A DNA stretch of 52,132 bases from Eubacteriales bacterium (GTDB taxonomy: Bacteria; Bacillota; Clostridia; Lachnospirales; Lachnospiraceae), in contig JAUNHC010000038.1 of assembly GCA_030524175.1 (NCBI GenBank), forward strand, positions 1-52,132, written 5' to 3'. The notes below the pieces were generated by a model that worked only from the letters and a program-made list of their open reading frames with translations, did not search any database and was not told where the DNA came from. Shown here one piece after another: positions 16,533 through 25,738 of this stretch. Made by a program: the position numbers and the translations under genes. Within the stretch, counting starts at the first letter, position 1. Each line of letters begins with the position of its first letter.

Positions 16533-16570
16533 GTAATGATTTTATACCTTTTGGTAATCTGTCTCCATGT
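16533..16570 (+). promoter_or_regulatory. Shared 38-bp element, copy 2, before the sugar ABC operon
   Basis: This copy has the same blocks as 11701-11738 (GTAAT-N-ATTTTATAC, TTGGTAA, GT-N-TCCATGT), with 8 mismatches clustered in two 3-base gaps and two single positions. It lies 77-114 bases before the binding-protein gene at 16647, the same placement as copy 1. It is the probable site where the YesN-type regulator switches on the transport and catabolic operon. Confidence 0.7.
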
Positions 16571-16646
16571 GATTTACAAAGATTATATGGTACCTTTAAT
16601 ACATCAAAACAAGCAAAGAAATTACTAAGATCAAGGAGGAAACAAG

Positions 16647-17699
16647 ATGTTTAAGAAGAGAGTTATGGCAGGAATGTGTGCGGCAATTATGGCGGTAACA
16701 CCAGTTGTGGCAAACGCAGCAGTTGTAAAGGCAGAGGCATCTTCCCAGGAGGCAGAAAAGTCCAGAGAAGACCTTAAGATCGGTGTGTCATGGAAAACCA
16801 TGCAAGAGGAACGCTGGGTTACAGAGCTGGCTGAAATCGAGGCAGTATGTAAGGAACAGGGGATTGAAATGCTGTACCAGTGTTCAGAGAATGACAGCCA
16901 GAAACAAGTTGGGCAGATTGAGAATCTCATTTCCCAGGATATTGACATGTTAATTGTAATGGCACCGGAAAAAGGCGCTATGGATAATGTTCTTAAGGAA
17001 GCGCACGATGCAGGTGTTTTTGTGTGCTACTACGAGCAGGTAGGGGGCGAGACATACTTCGACATGTCCGGCGGCAATGACTATTATGAAGTGGGACAGG
17101 CGATCACTAAGACAATTGCAGATATGGATATTACCGGTGATATCTGCTATCTTCTGGGTGATTCAGCAGGAGGCTCAGGCGTTATCAATTTCAAGGACGG
17201 AATGCAGGACAGCATGAAGGATTGCGATGTAAATGTGGTTGGGGAGCAGTTTGTGACAAACTGGGATCCGGCAACAGGTATGGGATATGTAGAGAATTGG
17301 CTTTCCGAGTATGCAGATACTCTTTCAGCAGTCCTGTGTATGAATGATGGCCTTGCAGGCGGTGCAGTCCAGGCTCTTGAAAACGAAGGACTTGAGGGAA
17401 AGGTTCTTGTGTGCGGCCAGGACTGCGACCTTGCAGCCTGCCAGAGAATTGTAGCGGGAACTCAGGTATCTACCATCCGTAAGGGCGGAGCTGATTATGC
17501 AAGACAGTTTACTGAAACAGCAATCAAATATTATCTTGGAGAGATGACGGAAGATGATTTTGAGATGACAGATACCAATAGTCTTGGTGAAGAGAAACCA
17601 TTTATGTCTTACCCGGCAATCATCGTTACGAAGGATAATATTGATGAGACAGTTATAGATGCAGGCGTTTACACTCACGAGGATGTTTACGGCGAATAA
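16647..17699 (+). CDS. Sugar ABC transporter substrate-binding protein (Peripla_BP_4, xylose/ribose type)
   Basis: The 350-aa binding protein belongs to the ribose/xylose-type class (periplasmic binding protein 4 fold). Its signal peptide ends in NAAVVKAEA (about residues 18-32) without a lipobox cysteine. The mature domain starts LKIGVSWKTMQEERW; the hinge and ligand region includes GDSAGGSG and CMNDGLAGGAVQAL, as in XylF-like proteins. The start ATG follows AAGGAGG (16633-16639). It precedes the matching ATPase and permease genes, with a strong hairpin in between that may raise its expression over theirs. The sugar specificity is not certain; a pentose, hexose or aldonate is possible. Confidence 0.9.
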   Translation: MFKKRVMAGMCAAIMAVTPVVANAAVVKAEASSQEAEKSREDLKIGVSWKTMQEERWVTELAEIEAVCKEQGIEMLYQCSENDSQKQVGQIENLISQDIDMLIVMAPEKGAMDNVLKEAHDAGVFVCYYEQVGGETYFDMSGGNDYYEVGQAITKTIADMDITGDICYLLGDSAGGSGVINFKDGMQDSMKDCDVNVVGEQFVTNWDPATGMGYVENWLSEYADTLSAVLCMNDGLAGGAVQALENEGLEGKVLVCGQDCDLAACQRIVAGTQVSTIRKGGADYARQFTETAIKYYLGEMTEDDFEMTDTNSLGEEKPFMSYPAIIVTKDNIDETVIDAGVYTHEDVYGE

Positions 17700-17715
17700 T
17701 GAATAAAATTACGGG

Positions 17716-17768
17716 GCTGCTGTACGGCGCCTGTGCCTGATCAATGGGCATTAGGCCCGTACAGCAGC
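17716..17768 (+). other. Intercistronic stem-loop between binding protein and ATPase genes
   Basis: GCTGCTGTACGG (17716-17727) and CCGTACAGCAGC (17757-17768) make a perfect 12-bp stem with a 29-base loop. No T-run follows. Such hairpins can protect the upstream mRNA segment or attenuate read-through, giving more binding protein than transporter. A comparable hairpin occurs at the same place in the second importer operon (32835-32862). Confidence 0.7.
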
Positions 17769-17806
17769 GGCCTGGTATTAAAAACAGAAAGAGAGGGGCC
17801 TTGTTT

Positions 17807-19333
17807 ATGGAAGATTTTATCCTGCAGATGAATGATATAACAAAGGAATTCCCGGGAGTGAAAGCTCTGGATCAAGTCAATCTGAAGCTTCGCCGGGGAG
17901 AGGTACACGCACTGGTGGGAGAAAACGGCGCGGGTAAATCTACCCTTATGAAGGTTTTAAGCGGTGAACATACGGATTATACCGGTGAGCTCCTGCTGGA
18001 AGGAAAAAAAGTTAACTTTAAAGGTATCAAGGAAAGCGAAGCAGCAGGAATCGCCATTATCCATCAGGAACTTGGCCTGATCGAAACTTTAAATGTATGT
18101 GAGAATATTTTCCTGGGAGATGAGATTTGCCAGAACGGTGTTATCAACTGGGATGAGGAATACAACAGAACAAGAGCATTGCTGGAGGAACTGAAGCTTA
18201 AGGTGAATCCCAAGACAAGAGTCGGAAACCTTGGCATCGGACAGCAGCAGCTCATAGAAATCGCAAAAGCTCTGAATAAAGATTGTAAGATTTTGATCCT
18301 TGACGAACCCACAGCACCCCTTCCGGAAGATGATTCTGAAAACCTCCTGCAGCTTATGAGAGAGCTCAGGGACAAAGGGATGAGTATTGTATTTATCTCT
18401 CATAAACTGGGAGAGGTTTTGAGTATTGCGGATTCTATCACGATCCTTCGAGACGGTCATACCATCAGTACAAAACCGGCAAAGGAATACACGCAGGAAA
18501 CCTTGATCAACGGTATGGTGGGACGGCAGCTGGATGCCCGGTTCGAGTCCCGCAATTGCGCCATTGGTAAGGTGGCATTAAGAGTGACGGACTGGTCTGC
18601 ATACGATGGCATCAATGATAAGTGGATCGTGAAAAATATTAATCTTGAAGTGCATGAGGGCGAGGTTATCGGCATTGCCGGAATGATCGGTGCAGGCCGT
18701 ACAGAACTGGCAATGAGTATCTTCGGCTCTCTGGAAGGCGCTGTCACCGGAAAACTGGAATATCAGGGAAAAGAAAGACCTCATTTCAGAAATTCGGCAG
18801 AAGCCATTGCAGAGGGCGTGTTCTATTCAACAGAAGACAGAAAAAAATACGGATTGATCCTTTCTTCAGATATTGCATACAATACCTCACTTTCCAGTCT
18901 TGACAAATTCACCGACGGCGGAATCTTTATCAATAAAGACAGGGAACTGGGCACAGTAAAGGAAATGGTGAAAAAGCTTACTGTAAAGACGCCTTCTATT
19001 TTACAGAAGGTGGGAAATCTGTCGGGAGGAAACCAGCAGAAAGTTTGCCTGGCTAAAGCGATCATGACACAGCCCCGGGTGCTGATTCTTGATGAGCCTA
19101 CCCGAGGGATTGATATAGGTGCGAAAACAGAGATTTACCAGCTGATCAACCAAATGGCACAAGAGGGGATAGCAGTCATTATGATTTCCTCCGAGCTTCC
19201 GGAGATTCTGGGGATGAGTGACAGAGTTTATGTAATGCGGGAAGGTATCATCAGCGGAGAATTTGACAATAGAGAAAGAAAGCTTACGCAGGAGGATATT
19301 GCGCTGGCGGCAACAGGAGGTATCACAGTATGA
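17807..19333 (+). CDS. Sugar ABC transporter ATP-binding protein (double-domain, RbsA/XylG/MglA type)
   Basis: This cytoplasmic ATPase of about 508 aa powers the importer. It has two fused ABC domains: the first with GENGAGKST, a degenerate signature LGIGQQQ and LILDEPTAPLP; the second with a degenerate Walker A (GMIGAGRTE), LSGGNQQ and LILDEPTRGID. This asymmetry is normal for the RbsA class. ATG 17807 is chosen because GAGAGGGG precedes it closely; upstream codons extend the frame without a ribosome binding site. The stop overlaps the permease start (ATGA, 19330), showing translational coupling. Confidence 0.95.
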   Translation: MEDFILQMNDITKEFPGVKALDQVNLKLRRGEVHALVGENGAGKSTLMKVLSGEHTDYTGELLLEGKKVNFKGIKESEAAGIAIIHQELGLIETLNVCENIFLGDEICQNGVINWDEEYNRTRALLEELKLKVNPKTRVGNLGIGQQQLIEIAKALNKDCKILILDEPTAPLPEDDSENLLQLMRELRDKGMSIVFISHKLGEVLSIADSITILRDGHTISTKPAKEYTQETLINGMVGRQLDARFESRNCAIGKVALRVTDWSAYDGINDKWIVKNINLEVHEGEVIGIAGMIGAGRTELAMSIFGSLEGAVTGKLEYQGKERPHFRNSAEAIAEGVFYSTEDRKKYGLILSSDIAYNTSLSSLDKFTDGGIFINKDRELGTVKEMVKKLTVKTPSILQKVGNLSGGNQQKVCLAKAIMTQPRVLILDEPTRGIDIGAKTEIYQLINQMAQEGIAVIMISSELPEILGMSDRVYVMREGIISGEFDNRERKLTQEDIALAATGGITV

Positions 19334-20514
19334 CCGACAAAATAAAAAAGAAAGTTGATTTGTTCAGCCTGTTTTACAAAAACAGTCTGGCTGTAGAAAC
19401 GATTATTATATTTCTGGTTTTTCAGATTCTGACAAAGGGCATGTTCATGTCATTCCGAAATTTGTCAAATCTGCTGATGCAAGGGGCGATCTGTTCCATT
19501 ATTGCGATCACAATGTGCCTTGTCATTGTCACATGTAATGCGGATCTTTCCGCAGGGCGTTTCCTGGGGATGCTTGGAATGGTGGCGGCTCTTCTGCAGG
19601 TAAATACAAAGCTTCCGTCTATTGTGGTAGTCATCATCATTTATGTCATTGCACTGGCAGCAGGACTGGGACATGGTTTTCTGATAGGTTACATGAAACT
19701 GCCGGCGTTTATTATCACTTTGACTACCCAGCTGGTGTTCCTTGGAATTAATCAGCTAGTCAGCGGCGGTAAGATCATTGGTCCGGCTACAGGGATCATT
19801 GACCAGATGGGAAACGGATATATTCCCTCCATCAGTGGTAAATACAACGATACCACTATCATGATCGGAGCAGCACTCATTGCCGTATATATTGCAATGA
19901 CAATTTTCAAAGAGAATAAAAGCATAAAACAGGGGCTTACAGAGCCGCGCTGGGAGAAAATCATTCCAAAGACCATTGTTATCTGCGTACTTGCAGCAGC
20001 CGTCACATTTGTGTTGTATATGCATAAAGGATTTTCATATGCAATGCTCATATTGTTCGTACTTACCCTGGTGGTGTCTTACATAAGCAATAATACAAAG
20101 TTCGGCAGATACGTGTATGCCATCGGAGGGAACGCAAGTGCGGCATCACTCTCAGGCATCAATGTGTCAAAGGAAGTGCTGAAGCTATACACACTTCACG
20201 CAGTCATGGTTGCAACAGCAGCCCTTGTATATCTGGGGCGCCTGGGCTCCGCCACAACGGCAAGCGGCAATGGGTATGAGTTTACAGCGATCACCGGATG
20301 TGTAGTGGGAGGTACTGCCATCACAGGCGGACGAGGGACCGTTGCCGGTGCTGTCGTAGGTACTATTTTTATGGCTGCCATTGACAATGGCATGAGTCTT
20401 ATGAATGTAGACGCATCCCTTCAGTATATTGTCCGCGGTATCGTTCTTCTGTTTGCCATTATGCTGGATGCATATGCAAACAACAGAAAAGCTAAGACAG
20501 TACATGCCGCATAA
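19330..20514 (+). CDS. Sugar ABC transporter permease (BPD_transp_2, XylH-like)
   Basis: The 394-aa integral membrane protein has about ten hydrophobic segments and belongs to the branched-chain/ribose permease fold used with RbsA-type ATPases. The length (394) is closer to XylH (about 393) than to RbsC (about 320), which supports a xylose-type importer. Typical features are NLLMQGA, KLPAFIITL, ALSGINVSKEV-like cytoplasmic loop and GGTAITGGRGT. As the only permease of this cluster it should form a homodimer. It starts inside the ATPase stop and is followed after 44 bases by the dehydratase gene. Confidence 0.93.
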   Translation: MTDKIKKKVDLFSLFYKNSLAVETIIIFLVFQILTKGMFMSFRNLSNLLMQGAICSIIAITMCLVIVTCNADLSAGRFLGMLGMVAALLQVNTKLPSIVVVIIIYVIALAAGLGHGFLIGYMKLPAFIITLTTQLVFLGINQLVSGGKIIGPATGIIDQMGNGYIPSISGKYNDTTIMIGAALIAVYIAMTIFKENKSIKQGLTEPRWEKIIPKTIVICVLAAAVTFVLYMHKGFSYAMLILFVLTLVVSYISNNTKFGRYVYAIGGNASAASLSGINVSKEVLKLYTLHAVMVATAALVYLGRLGSATTASGNGYEFTAITGCVVGGTAITGGRGTVAGAVVGTIFMAAIDNGMSLMNVDASLQYIVRGIVLLFAIMLDAYANNRKAKTVHAA

Positions 20515-20558
20515 GAAAGTACGCCGCAGAAACAGGCGGCAGAATGGAGATCAGTGAT

Positions 20559-21674
20559 ATGAAAAATTATAAAATCAAGGATATAAAAGTTCATCTTGTG
20601 TCACAGCCCGTCACAGGCGGTTTTGCAGATGCCACAAGAAAAGTAGAATGCATCGGGTTTACCATTGTCCGGCTGACAACGGAGGATGGGATGGAAGGCT
20701 TTGGTGTTACATACCATGAGGTTGGCGGAGAGGCAACCAAGATGCTCATCGAAAAAAACATTGCGCCGAAACTCATAGGGAGAGACCCTTTTGAGACTGA
20801 AAAAATATGGAATGAAATGTTTGGATACCTCAGGGGTGTGGGGCGTAAGGGTCTGATGTTCTGCGCGCTCTCAGCCGTGGATATTGCCCTGTGGGATTTA
20901 AAGGGGAAAATCCTTGGAATGCCCCTTTATCAAATGTTTGGCGGTACTGAGACAAAAGTCCCGGTATATGGGAGCGGCGGCTGGACTTCCTACTCGGATG
21001 AGGAGCTGACAGAGGAAATGGTAAATCTGGTAAAGAAAGATGGGTATACCAACATTAAATTCAAGGTAGGAGTAGAAGGCGGGATGAATGTGAACCGGGA
21101 TCTGGAACGTGTGCGGAAAGTGCGGGAAGCAGTAGGCCCGGAAATCGGTATCATGCTGGATGCCAATAACTGCTGGGATGCAGCCACAGGTGCCAGATTT
21201 GCCAATAGGGTAAAGGATTATGACATTATGTTTCTGGAGGAGCCTATATTTGCCGATGACATGCCCGGCCTGAAGAAATACAAGAATACAACGGACCTTC
21301 CCCTTGCTACCGGAGAGCATGAGTATACAAAATACGGTGCAAGAGACCTTCTTCTCCATTCAGATGCGGACTATATCCAATGTGACGGAACCCGGGCAGG
21401 AGGGTTTACAGAGATGCTTAAAATTGCTGCCCTGACCCAGGCATTTAATGTGAAATTCGCACCTCATGCTATGGAAAATATTCATATCCATCTGGTCAGC
21501 GCTTATGGAAACGCACCGTTTTTAGAGAGGCTGAAATTGTTTGAAGGCATTACTGCAAATACATTTCTGGATGCTCCCAAACCGGTGAATGGCTTTATGA
21601 CAATTCCAGATCTGCCCGGTCTTGGATTGAAGCTTAATATGGATTTTATTGAGGCGTATGACGAGAAATTTTAA
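20559..21674 (+). CDS. Mandelate racemase/muconate lactonizing enzyme family acid-sugar dehydratase
   Basis: This enolase-superfamily enzyme of 371 aa probably dehydrates an aldonate to a 2-keto-3-deoxy acid. The barrel residues are in place: K167-F-K169 as catalytic lysines, metal ligands Asp201 (LDANN), Glu227 (FLEEP) and Glu253 (GEHEY), and His303 in PHAMENIH. GEHEYTKYG and the tail LPGLGLKLN resemble rhamnonate-type dehydratases, but specificity needs assay. ATG 20559 is preferred over ATG 20544 because GGAGA lies 8 bases before it. Its neighbours (importer, dehydrogenases, keto-acid aldolase) fit a non-phosphorylative sugar-acid route. Confidence 0.88.
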   Translation: MKNYKIKDIKVHLVSQPVTGGFADATRKVECIGFTIVRLTTEDGMEGFGVTYHEVGGEATKMLIEKNIAPKLIGRDPFETEKIWNEMFGYLRGVGRKGLMFCALSAVDIALWDLKGKILGMPLYQMFGGTETKVPVYGSGGWTSYSDEELTEEMVNLVKKDGYTNIKFKVGVEGGMNVNRDLERVRKVREAVGPEIGIMLDANNCWDAATGARFANRVKDYDIMFLEEPIFADDMPGLKKYKNTTDLPLATGEHEYTKYGARDLLLHSDADYIQCDGTRAGGFTEMLKIAALTQAFNVKFAPHAMENIHIHLVSAYGNAPFLERLKLFEGITANTFLDAPKPVNGFMTIPDLPGLGLKLNMDFIEAYDEKF

Positions 21675-21706
21675 GAAAACCTGAGCAGCAAGGAGGAAAT
21701 GCGAAT

Positions 21707-22783
21707 ATGAAAGCAGTTATCAAAAAAGATTATGGTCCTTTTCAGATTGAATACACGGACATTCCGAAACCAAGGGCTGAGGAGTATGACGTGGTGATCA
21801 AGGTAAAGGCGGCAGCTATCTGCGGTTCTGACCTTGGCCTTCAGTTTGACACTGTTGAGGGGAAAACAGTACCATATCCCATCGTGATCGGACATGAGTT
21901 TGCCGGCGAAATCTGCGAGGTAGGTTCCAAGGTGACACGGTGGAAGATTGGGGACCGTGTTGTATCTGACAACACAGGATATGTGTGCGGCGTGTGCCAT
22001 GCCTGCAGCAGAGGAGAGTATCTGTTCTGCGCGGAACGCAAGGGTATGGGAAACGATATGGACGGCGGGTTTGCCGATTATGTCAGGATTCCCGGAGATG
22101 TTCTTATGACTTTTCCTAATTGCCTGTACAGGATACCGGACAGTGTATCTTATGAGGCCGCATCTATGATGGATCCTCTGTGTAATGGCTATAAAGCTGT
22201 GATCCAGGAAGGAAATCTTCTTCCCGGGCAGAACGTAGTTGTATTCGGATGCGGTGCAATGGGTCTGTTTGCAATGAATGCAGCCCGTCTTGGCAGTGCC
22301 GGAAAAATTATTGCGGTAGGAATGGAAGAGGACAAAGCGGTCCGCTTTCCTCTGGCAAAGAAACTAGGTGCTACAGATTTTGTGGTGGCAGACAAAGAAG
22401 ATGTTGTTTCCAGGGTAAAAGAAATTGCAGGCCCGGAGGGAGTAGCTGTCATTATTGACGCAGCAGGTGCGCCTGTTGTATTGAAGCAGTCCATTGATAT
22501 TGTAAGAAACGGTGGAAAGATTGTGAAAATCGGCTACAGTAAGAATCCGGTAGGATTCTCCCTGGACACTATGGCATTGAAAGGGATTGTACTTATCGGT
22601 CATATGGGCTATGACAGCACATCCTGGAAAAACTGCCTGACGTTGCTGGAAAAAGGTGAGATAGATATGGAGACATTTATCTCTCACCGTCTTCCCCTCT
22701 CTAAATGGGAGGAAGGGTTAGAGCTGGTAAAAAACAGACAGGCTACAAAGGTGATCCTGCTTCCTGAAGCAGATCAGCAATAA
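21707..22783 (+). CDS. Zinc-dependent medium-chain alcohol/polyol dehydrogenase (1)
   Basis: A 358-aa NAD(P)-dependent MDR dehydrogenase of the sorbitol/threonine dehydrogenase group. Catalytic zinc ligands are Cys39 (ICGSD) and His63-Glu64 (GHEF). A full structural zinc lobe is present (Cys94, 97, 100, 108). The nucleotide-binding fold shows VVVFGCGAMGLFA. It is preceded by AAGGAGG (21691-21697) and lies 32 bases after the dehydratase gene. It probably oxidises a hydroxyl of the imported sugar, sugar acid or an intermediate. A second, clearly different MDR enzyme is encoded at 23736. Confidence 0.9.
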   Translation: MKAVIKKDYGPFQIEYTDIPKPRAEEYDVVIKVKAAAICGSDLGLQFDTVEGKTVPYPIVIGHEFAGEICEVGSKVTRWKIGDRVVSDNTGYVCGVCHACSRGEYLFCAERKGMGNDMDGGFADYVRIPGDVLMTFPNCLYRIPDSVSYEAASMMDPLCNGYKAVIQEGNLLPGQNVVVFGCGAMGLFAMNAARLGSAGKIIAVGMEEDKAVRFPLAKKLGATDFVVADKEDVVSRVKEIAGPEGVAVIIDAAGAPVVLKQSIDIVRNGGKIVKIGYSKNPVGFSLDTMALKGIVLIGHMGYDSTSWKNCLTLLEKGEIDMETFISHRLPLSKWEEGLELVKNRQATKVILLPEADQQ

Positions 22784-22847
22784 ATCAGCAGTAAGGTCAG
22801 CGGCCCCGGTGAGGGGGCTGGGTGAGCGCTAAGATGAAAGGGCAGCT

Positions 22848-23666
22848 ATGGGAAGATTTCAATATGGTGTATGTGAATGGTCAGTGAGAGCAAGGGGAAA
22901 GGAACTATGTAAACTGGCAGCTGATCTGAAATTGGATTGTATACAGCTTGGAGCCGGGGAAGAAATATTTGCAGGAAGAGGGCTTGGCAGCGGTAATATG
23001 TTGGAAGAGTATCTGGCTGCCAGTGAAAAATATGGTGTGAAGATTGAATCTCTGTCTCCGCAGTTTGTGGATCAGTACAGTTTTACAATGCCGAAGAACA
23101 TTTCAGAAGAACAAATTGCAGTGGAGCTGGTTAACAAAACTATAGAGCTCTGCACGGTTTTGGGGTGTCATTACTTTCTGCTGCCTATACTTTGTAAAAA
23201 TGATATTTGTGACGGCCAGTCTTTTCACAAGGCAGTGGAATATATTAAGCGATTCAGTGACAAGGCAGGGGGTAAAGGAATTGAGACATATCTTGAACTG
23301 AATCAGAATGCATCTCAGATACATGATCTTCTTGATGCAGTAGATGATCCGGCAGTGAAAATATTTTTTGATTCCCAAAACCTGTATGCTCATAACGGAA
23401 CATCAATGGCACGGCATTTTTCAGAGCTGGCAGAATTTATCGGGGGAATTCATTTGAAGGACGGCGCAGGCAGTGTGCTATCAGGTTCTCTTCTTGGAGA
23501 AGGGACATCAGGATTCTTCAAAACAGCTCAGGCTATTATAAACAGTGACTATTCCGGGAGTCTCATTATTGAAAATGTTTACGGAAAACCAACTGTCTGC
23601 TGTATGGGATCTGAAAAAGAACTGCTTGCGAAAGACGTGGAAACATTACATAGAGTTTTTGACTGA
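22848..23666 (+). CDS. Sugar phosphate isomerase/epimerase-like TIM-barrel protein
   Basis: The 272-aa protein has the xylose-isomerase-like TIM barrel (AP endonuclease 2 family). Acidic and His ligands appear in TYLELNQ, IFFDSQN, GGIHLKDG and LIIENVYG, where Glu, Asp, His and Glu would hold a divalent metal. Such proteins epimerise or isomerise keto sugars or their acids; some are dehydratases. The substrate is unknown. The start ATG follows AAAGGG at short distance. A GC-rich inverted stretch (about 22800-22830) separates it from the preceding dehydrogenase. Confidence 0.85.
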   Translation: MGRFQYGVCEWSVRARGKELCKLAADLKLDCIQLGAGEEIFAGRGLGSGNMLEEYLAASEKYGVKIESLSPQFVDQYSFTMPKNISEEQIAVELVNKTIELCTVLGCHYFLLPILCKNDICDGQSFHKAVEYIKRFSDKAGGKGIETYLELNQNASQIHDLLDAVDDPAVKIFFDSQNLYAHNGTSMARHFSELAEFIGGIHLKDGAGSVLSGSLLGEGTSGFFKTAQAIINSDYSGSLIIENVYGKPTVCCMGSEKELLAKDVETLHRVFD

Positions 23667-23735
23667 TGTCAGGACAGGATATGGCAGGTACTACACACTG
23701 TCCATGTGAAGAACACGGAAAGAAGGAACAATATT

Positions 23736-24776
23736 ATGGTGAATAAAGCAGCATTATTAATGGAAAACAGGAAAATAAAGATTGCCGATTCTCCTATGCC
23801 GGAAATGAAATCCGGATATGTCAAGGTAAAAGTGGAATATTGCGGTGTCTGTGGTTCGGATGTGCATTTTTATTCCTTTGGCGAACCGGAATTCCCGGAT
23901 GTTTATCCCTTTATTCTGGGACATGAATTTGCCGGAACTGTTGTTGAGACAGCTGACGATGTCACAGAGTTAAAGGTTGGAGACAGAGTTTGTGTAGAGC
24001 CTGGCACCTACTGCGGGAAATGTGAGTGGTGCAGAAAGGGAAAATATAATCTCTGCAAAAACATGGAATTCCTGTCTGCGCCAAGAACCTTAGGCGCCAT
24101 GAGAGAGTATATCACACATCCGGCGGAGCTTTGTTTTAAGCTGCCTGAAAATGTATCCACACTGGAGGGAGCTTTGGTAGAGCCTCTGGCAGTAGGTATG
24201 AGCTCTGTGATCCGTTCAGGGATCCATGTTGGGGATTCGGCAGTGGTGCTGGGAACAGGCTGTATCGGGCTTGTCACCGTCATGGCATTGAAGGCGGCAG
24301 GTGTCACAGACATTACGGCGGTGGATCTTTTTGACATCAGGCTGGACAAGGCGCTTCAACTGGGGGCATCCAGAGTGATCAACACAAAGGATAAGGATTC
24401 TGTTTCGGAAATACTGAAATATTACGGCGGCATTGGCCCTGATTATGTCTTCGAGACAGCAGGAAGCCGTTATACAGCCGAGTCAGCCGTGTATATCTGC
24501 AAAAAGGGCGGAATTATCATGCAGGTAGGGAATATAACAGGGGAAACCTCTCTTAATCTTCAGAGAATGTGCGACAAGGAGCTGACCCTTATGACGAACT
24601 TCCGCTACCGCAATGTTTACCCGGTTTGTATTGAAGCCATTTCCGCAGGAAGGATCCATGTGAAAGATATCATTTCAGAGATTTATCCATTGGAAAATGC
24701 AATGCAGGCCTTCGAGGATTGTATTAACAACAAGCAGTCCATGGTAAAGGCAGTGCTGAGGATCAGTGAGGATTGA
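23736..24776 (+). CDS. Zinc-dependent medium-chain polyol dehydrogenase (2), sorbitol/xylitol dehydrogenase-like
   Basis: A 346-aa MDR dehydrogenase. Catalytic zinc ligands are Cys39 (GVCGSD) and His63-Glu64 (LGHEF); the structural zinc cysteines are 93, 96, 99 and 107. VVLGTGCIGLVT is the dinucleotide-binding loop. The sequence is closer to sorbitol/xylitol dehydrogenases than the enzyme at 21707, with which it shares only family motifs. ATG 23736 is chosen because AGAAGGA lies 8 bases before it; the frame is open 30 bases further upstream. The PfkB kinase gene starts 4 bases after its stop. Confidence 0.9.
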   Translation: MVNKAALLMENRKIKIADSPMPEMKSGYVKVKVEYCGVCGSDVHFYSFGEPEFPDVYPFILGHEFAGTVVETADDVTELKVGDRVCVEPGTYCGKCEWCRKGKYNLCKNMEFLSAPRTLGAMREYITHPAELCFKLPENVSTLEGALVEPLAVGMSSVIRSGIHVGDSAVVLGTGCIGLVTVMALKAAGVTDITAVDLFDIRLDKALQLGASRVINTKDKDSVSEILKYYGGIGPDYVFETAGSRYTAESAVYICKKGGIIMQVGNITGETSLNLQRMCDKELTLMTNFRYRNVYPVCIEAISAGRIHVKDIISEIYPLENAMQAFEDCINNKQSMVKAVLRISED

Positions 24777-24780
24777 GAAA

Positions 24781-25722
24781 ATGAATAAAATGATATGCGT
24801 AGGCAATGCAGTAGTTGATATCATTGTCAAAAATGGGACGGAGCGGACACCTGACGGAATGACACAGTTTTCAGAGACAATTGATATGTATCCGGGGGGT
24901 GATGCGGTAAACGAAGCCGTAGGTATGTGGGCCATGGGGAATGAGGTAAAGCTTTACACGGTCATTGGTGACGATGCTCTGGGCAATGCCTTCACCAGTA
25001 TGGTGAAAGAGTACGGCATAGACACGGAGGGAATCATCAAGGACAAGGAGCATGGGACAACAGCCACGGTTGTGACAGTTGGCGCCGGTGGAGAGCATGG
25101 CTGTATGACCTTAAGGGATGGAGCCGCCGGAAATATGCATTACAGTACGGATATGTTTGACATTGATTTTACTCATGCAAAGCTGGTGTCAGTGGCAAGT
25201 CTGTTCTGGAGCAAGGGACAAAGGGATGAAGAGCTGACAAGGCTTTTGGCAGCTGCCAAAAAGGCAGGAGCACTTACTGCGGCAGATATGGTGCTGGATC
25301 AGTGGCAGATGACTTTGGATGATATTTCGGGAGCATTGAGATACATAGATTACCTTGTGCCAAGCTTCCATGAAGCTTCTTATTTCACAGGAAAGGATAC
25401 GCCGGAGGAAATCGCAGAGGAATTCCATAAAAGGGGAGTGAAAACCGTTGTCCTTAAGATGGGAGCAGAAGGTGTTTTTGCCAGCGAAAAGGGAAAAACC
25501 TACCGTGTGGGTACGATAGCTGACAGGGTGGTAGATACCCTGGGAGCAGGTGATAATTTTGTGGCCGGATTTCTCACCGCAATTGCAGACGGGCTTGGCC
25601 TGGAGGAGGCGTTATACTTTGGTTCAGCCGCATCGGCTATCGCCATCAGCCACTATGGTGCCAATGGAGCCATAAAGAGTAAACAGCAGGTTTTGGAATA
25701 TCTGGATGCACATAGAAAATAA
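24781..25722 (+). CDS. PfkB-family carbohydrate kinase
   Basis: The 313-aa ribokinase-fold enzyme phosphorylates a sugar, keto sugar or 2-keto-3-deoxy acid with ATP. The N-terminal signature GGDAVNEAVGMW and the C-terminal anion-hole and catalytic motif DTLGAGDNFVAGFLT (catalytic Asp in GAGD) are intact. ATG 24781 is used; a GTG at 24766 in frame overlaps the previous gene. The substrate may be the product of the neighbouring dehydrogenase or dehydratase. The presence of both a kinase and two aldolases leaves open whether cleavage acts on a phosphorylated or free intermediate. Confidence 0.92.
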   Translation: MNKMICVGNAVVDIIVKNGTERTPDGMTQFSETIDMYPGGDAVNEAVGMWAMGNEVKLYTVIGDDALGNAFTSMVKEYGIDTEGIIKDKEHGTTATVVTVGAGGEHGCMTLRDGAAGNMHYSTDMFDIDFTHAKLVSVASLFWSKGQRDEELTRLLAAAKKAGALTAADMVLDQWQMTLDDISGALRYIDYLVPSFHEASYFTGKDTPEEIAEEFHKRGVKTVVLKMGAEGVFASEKGKTYRVGTIADRVVDTLGAGDNFVAGFLTAIADGLGLEEALYFGSAASAIAISHYGANGAIKSKQQVLEYLDAHRK

Positions 25723-25738
25723 AAAGGAGTAGAGAAAT

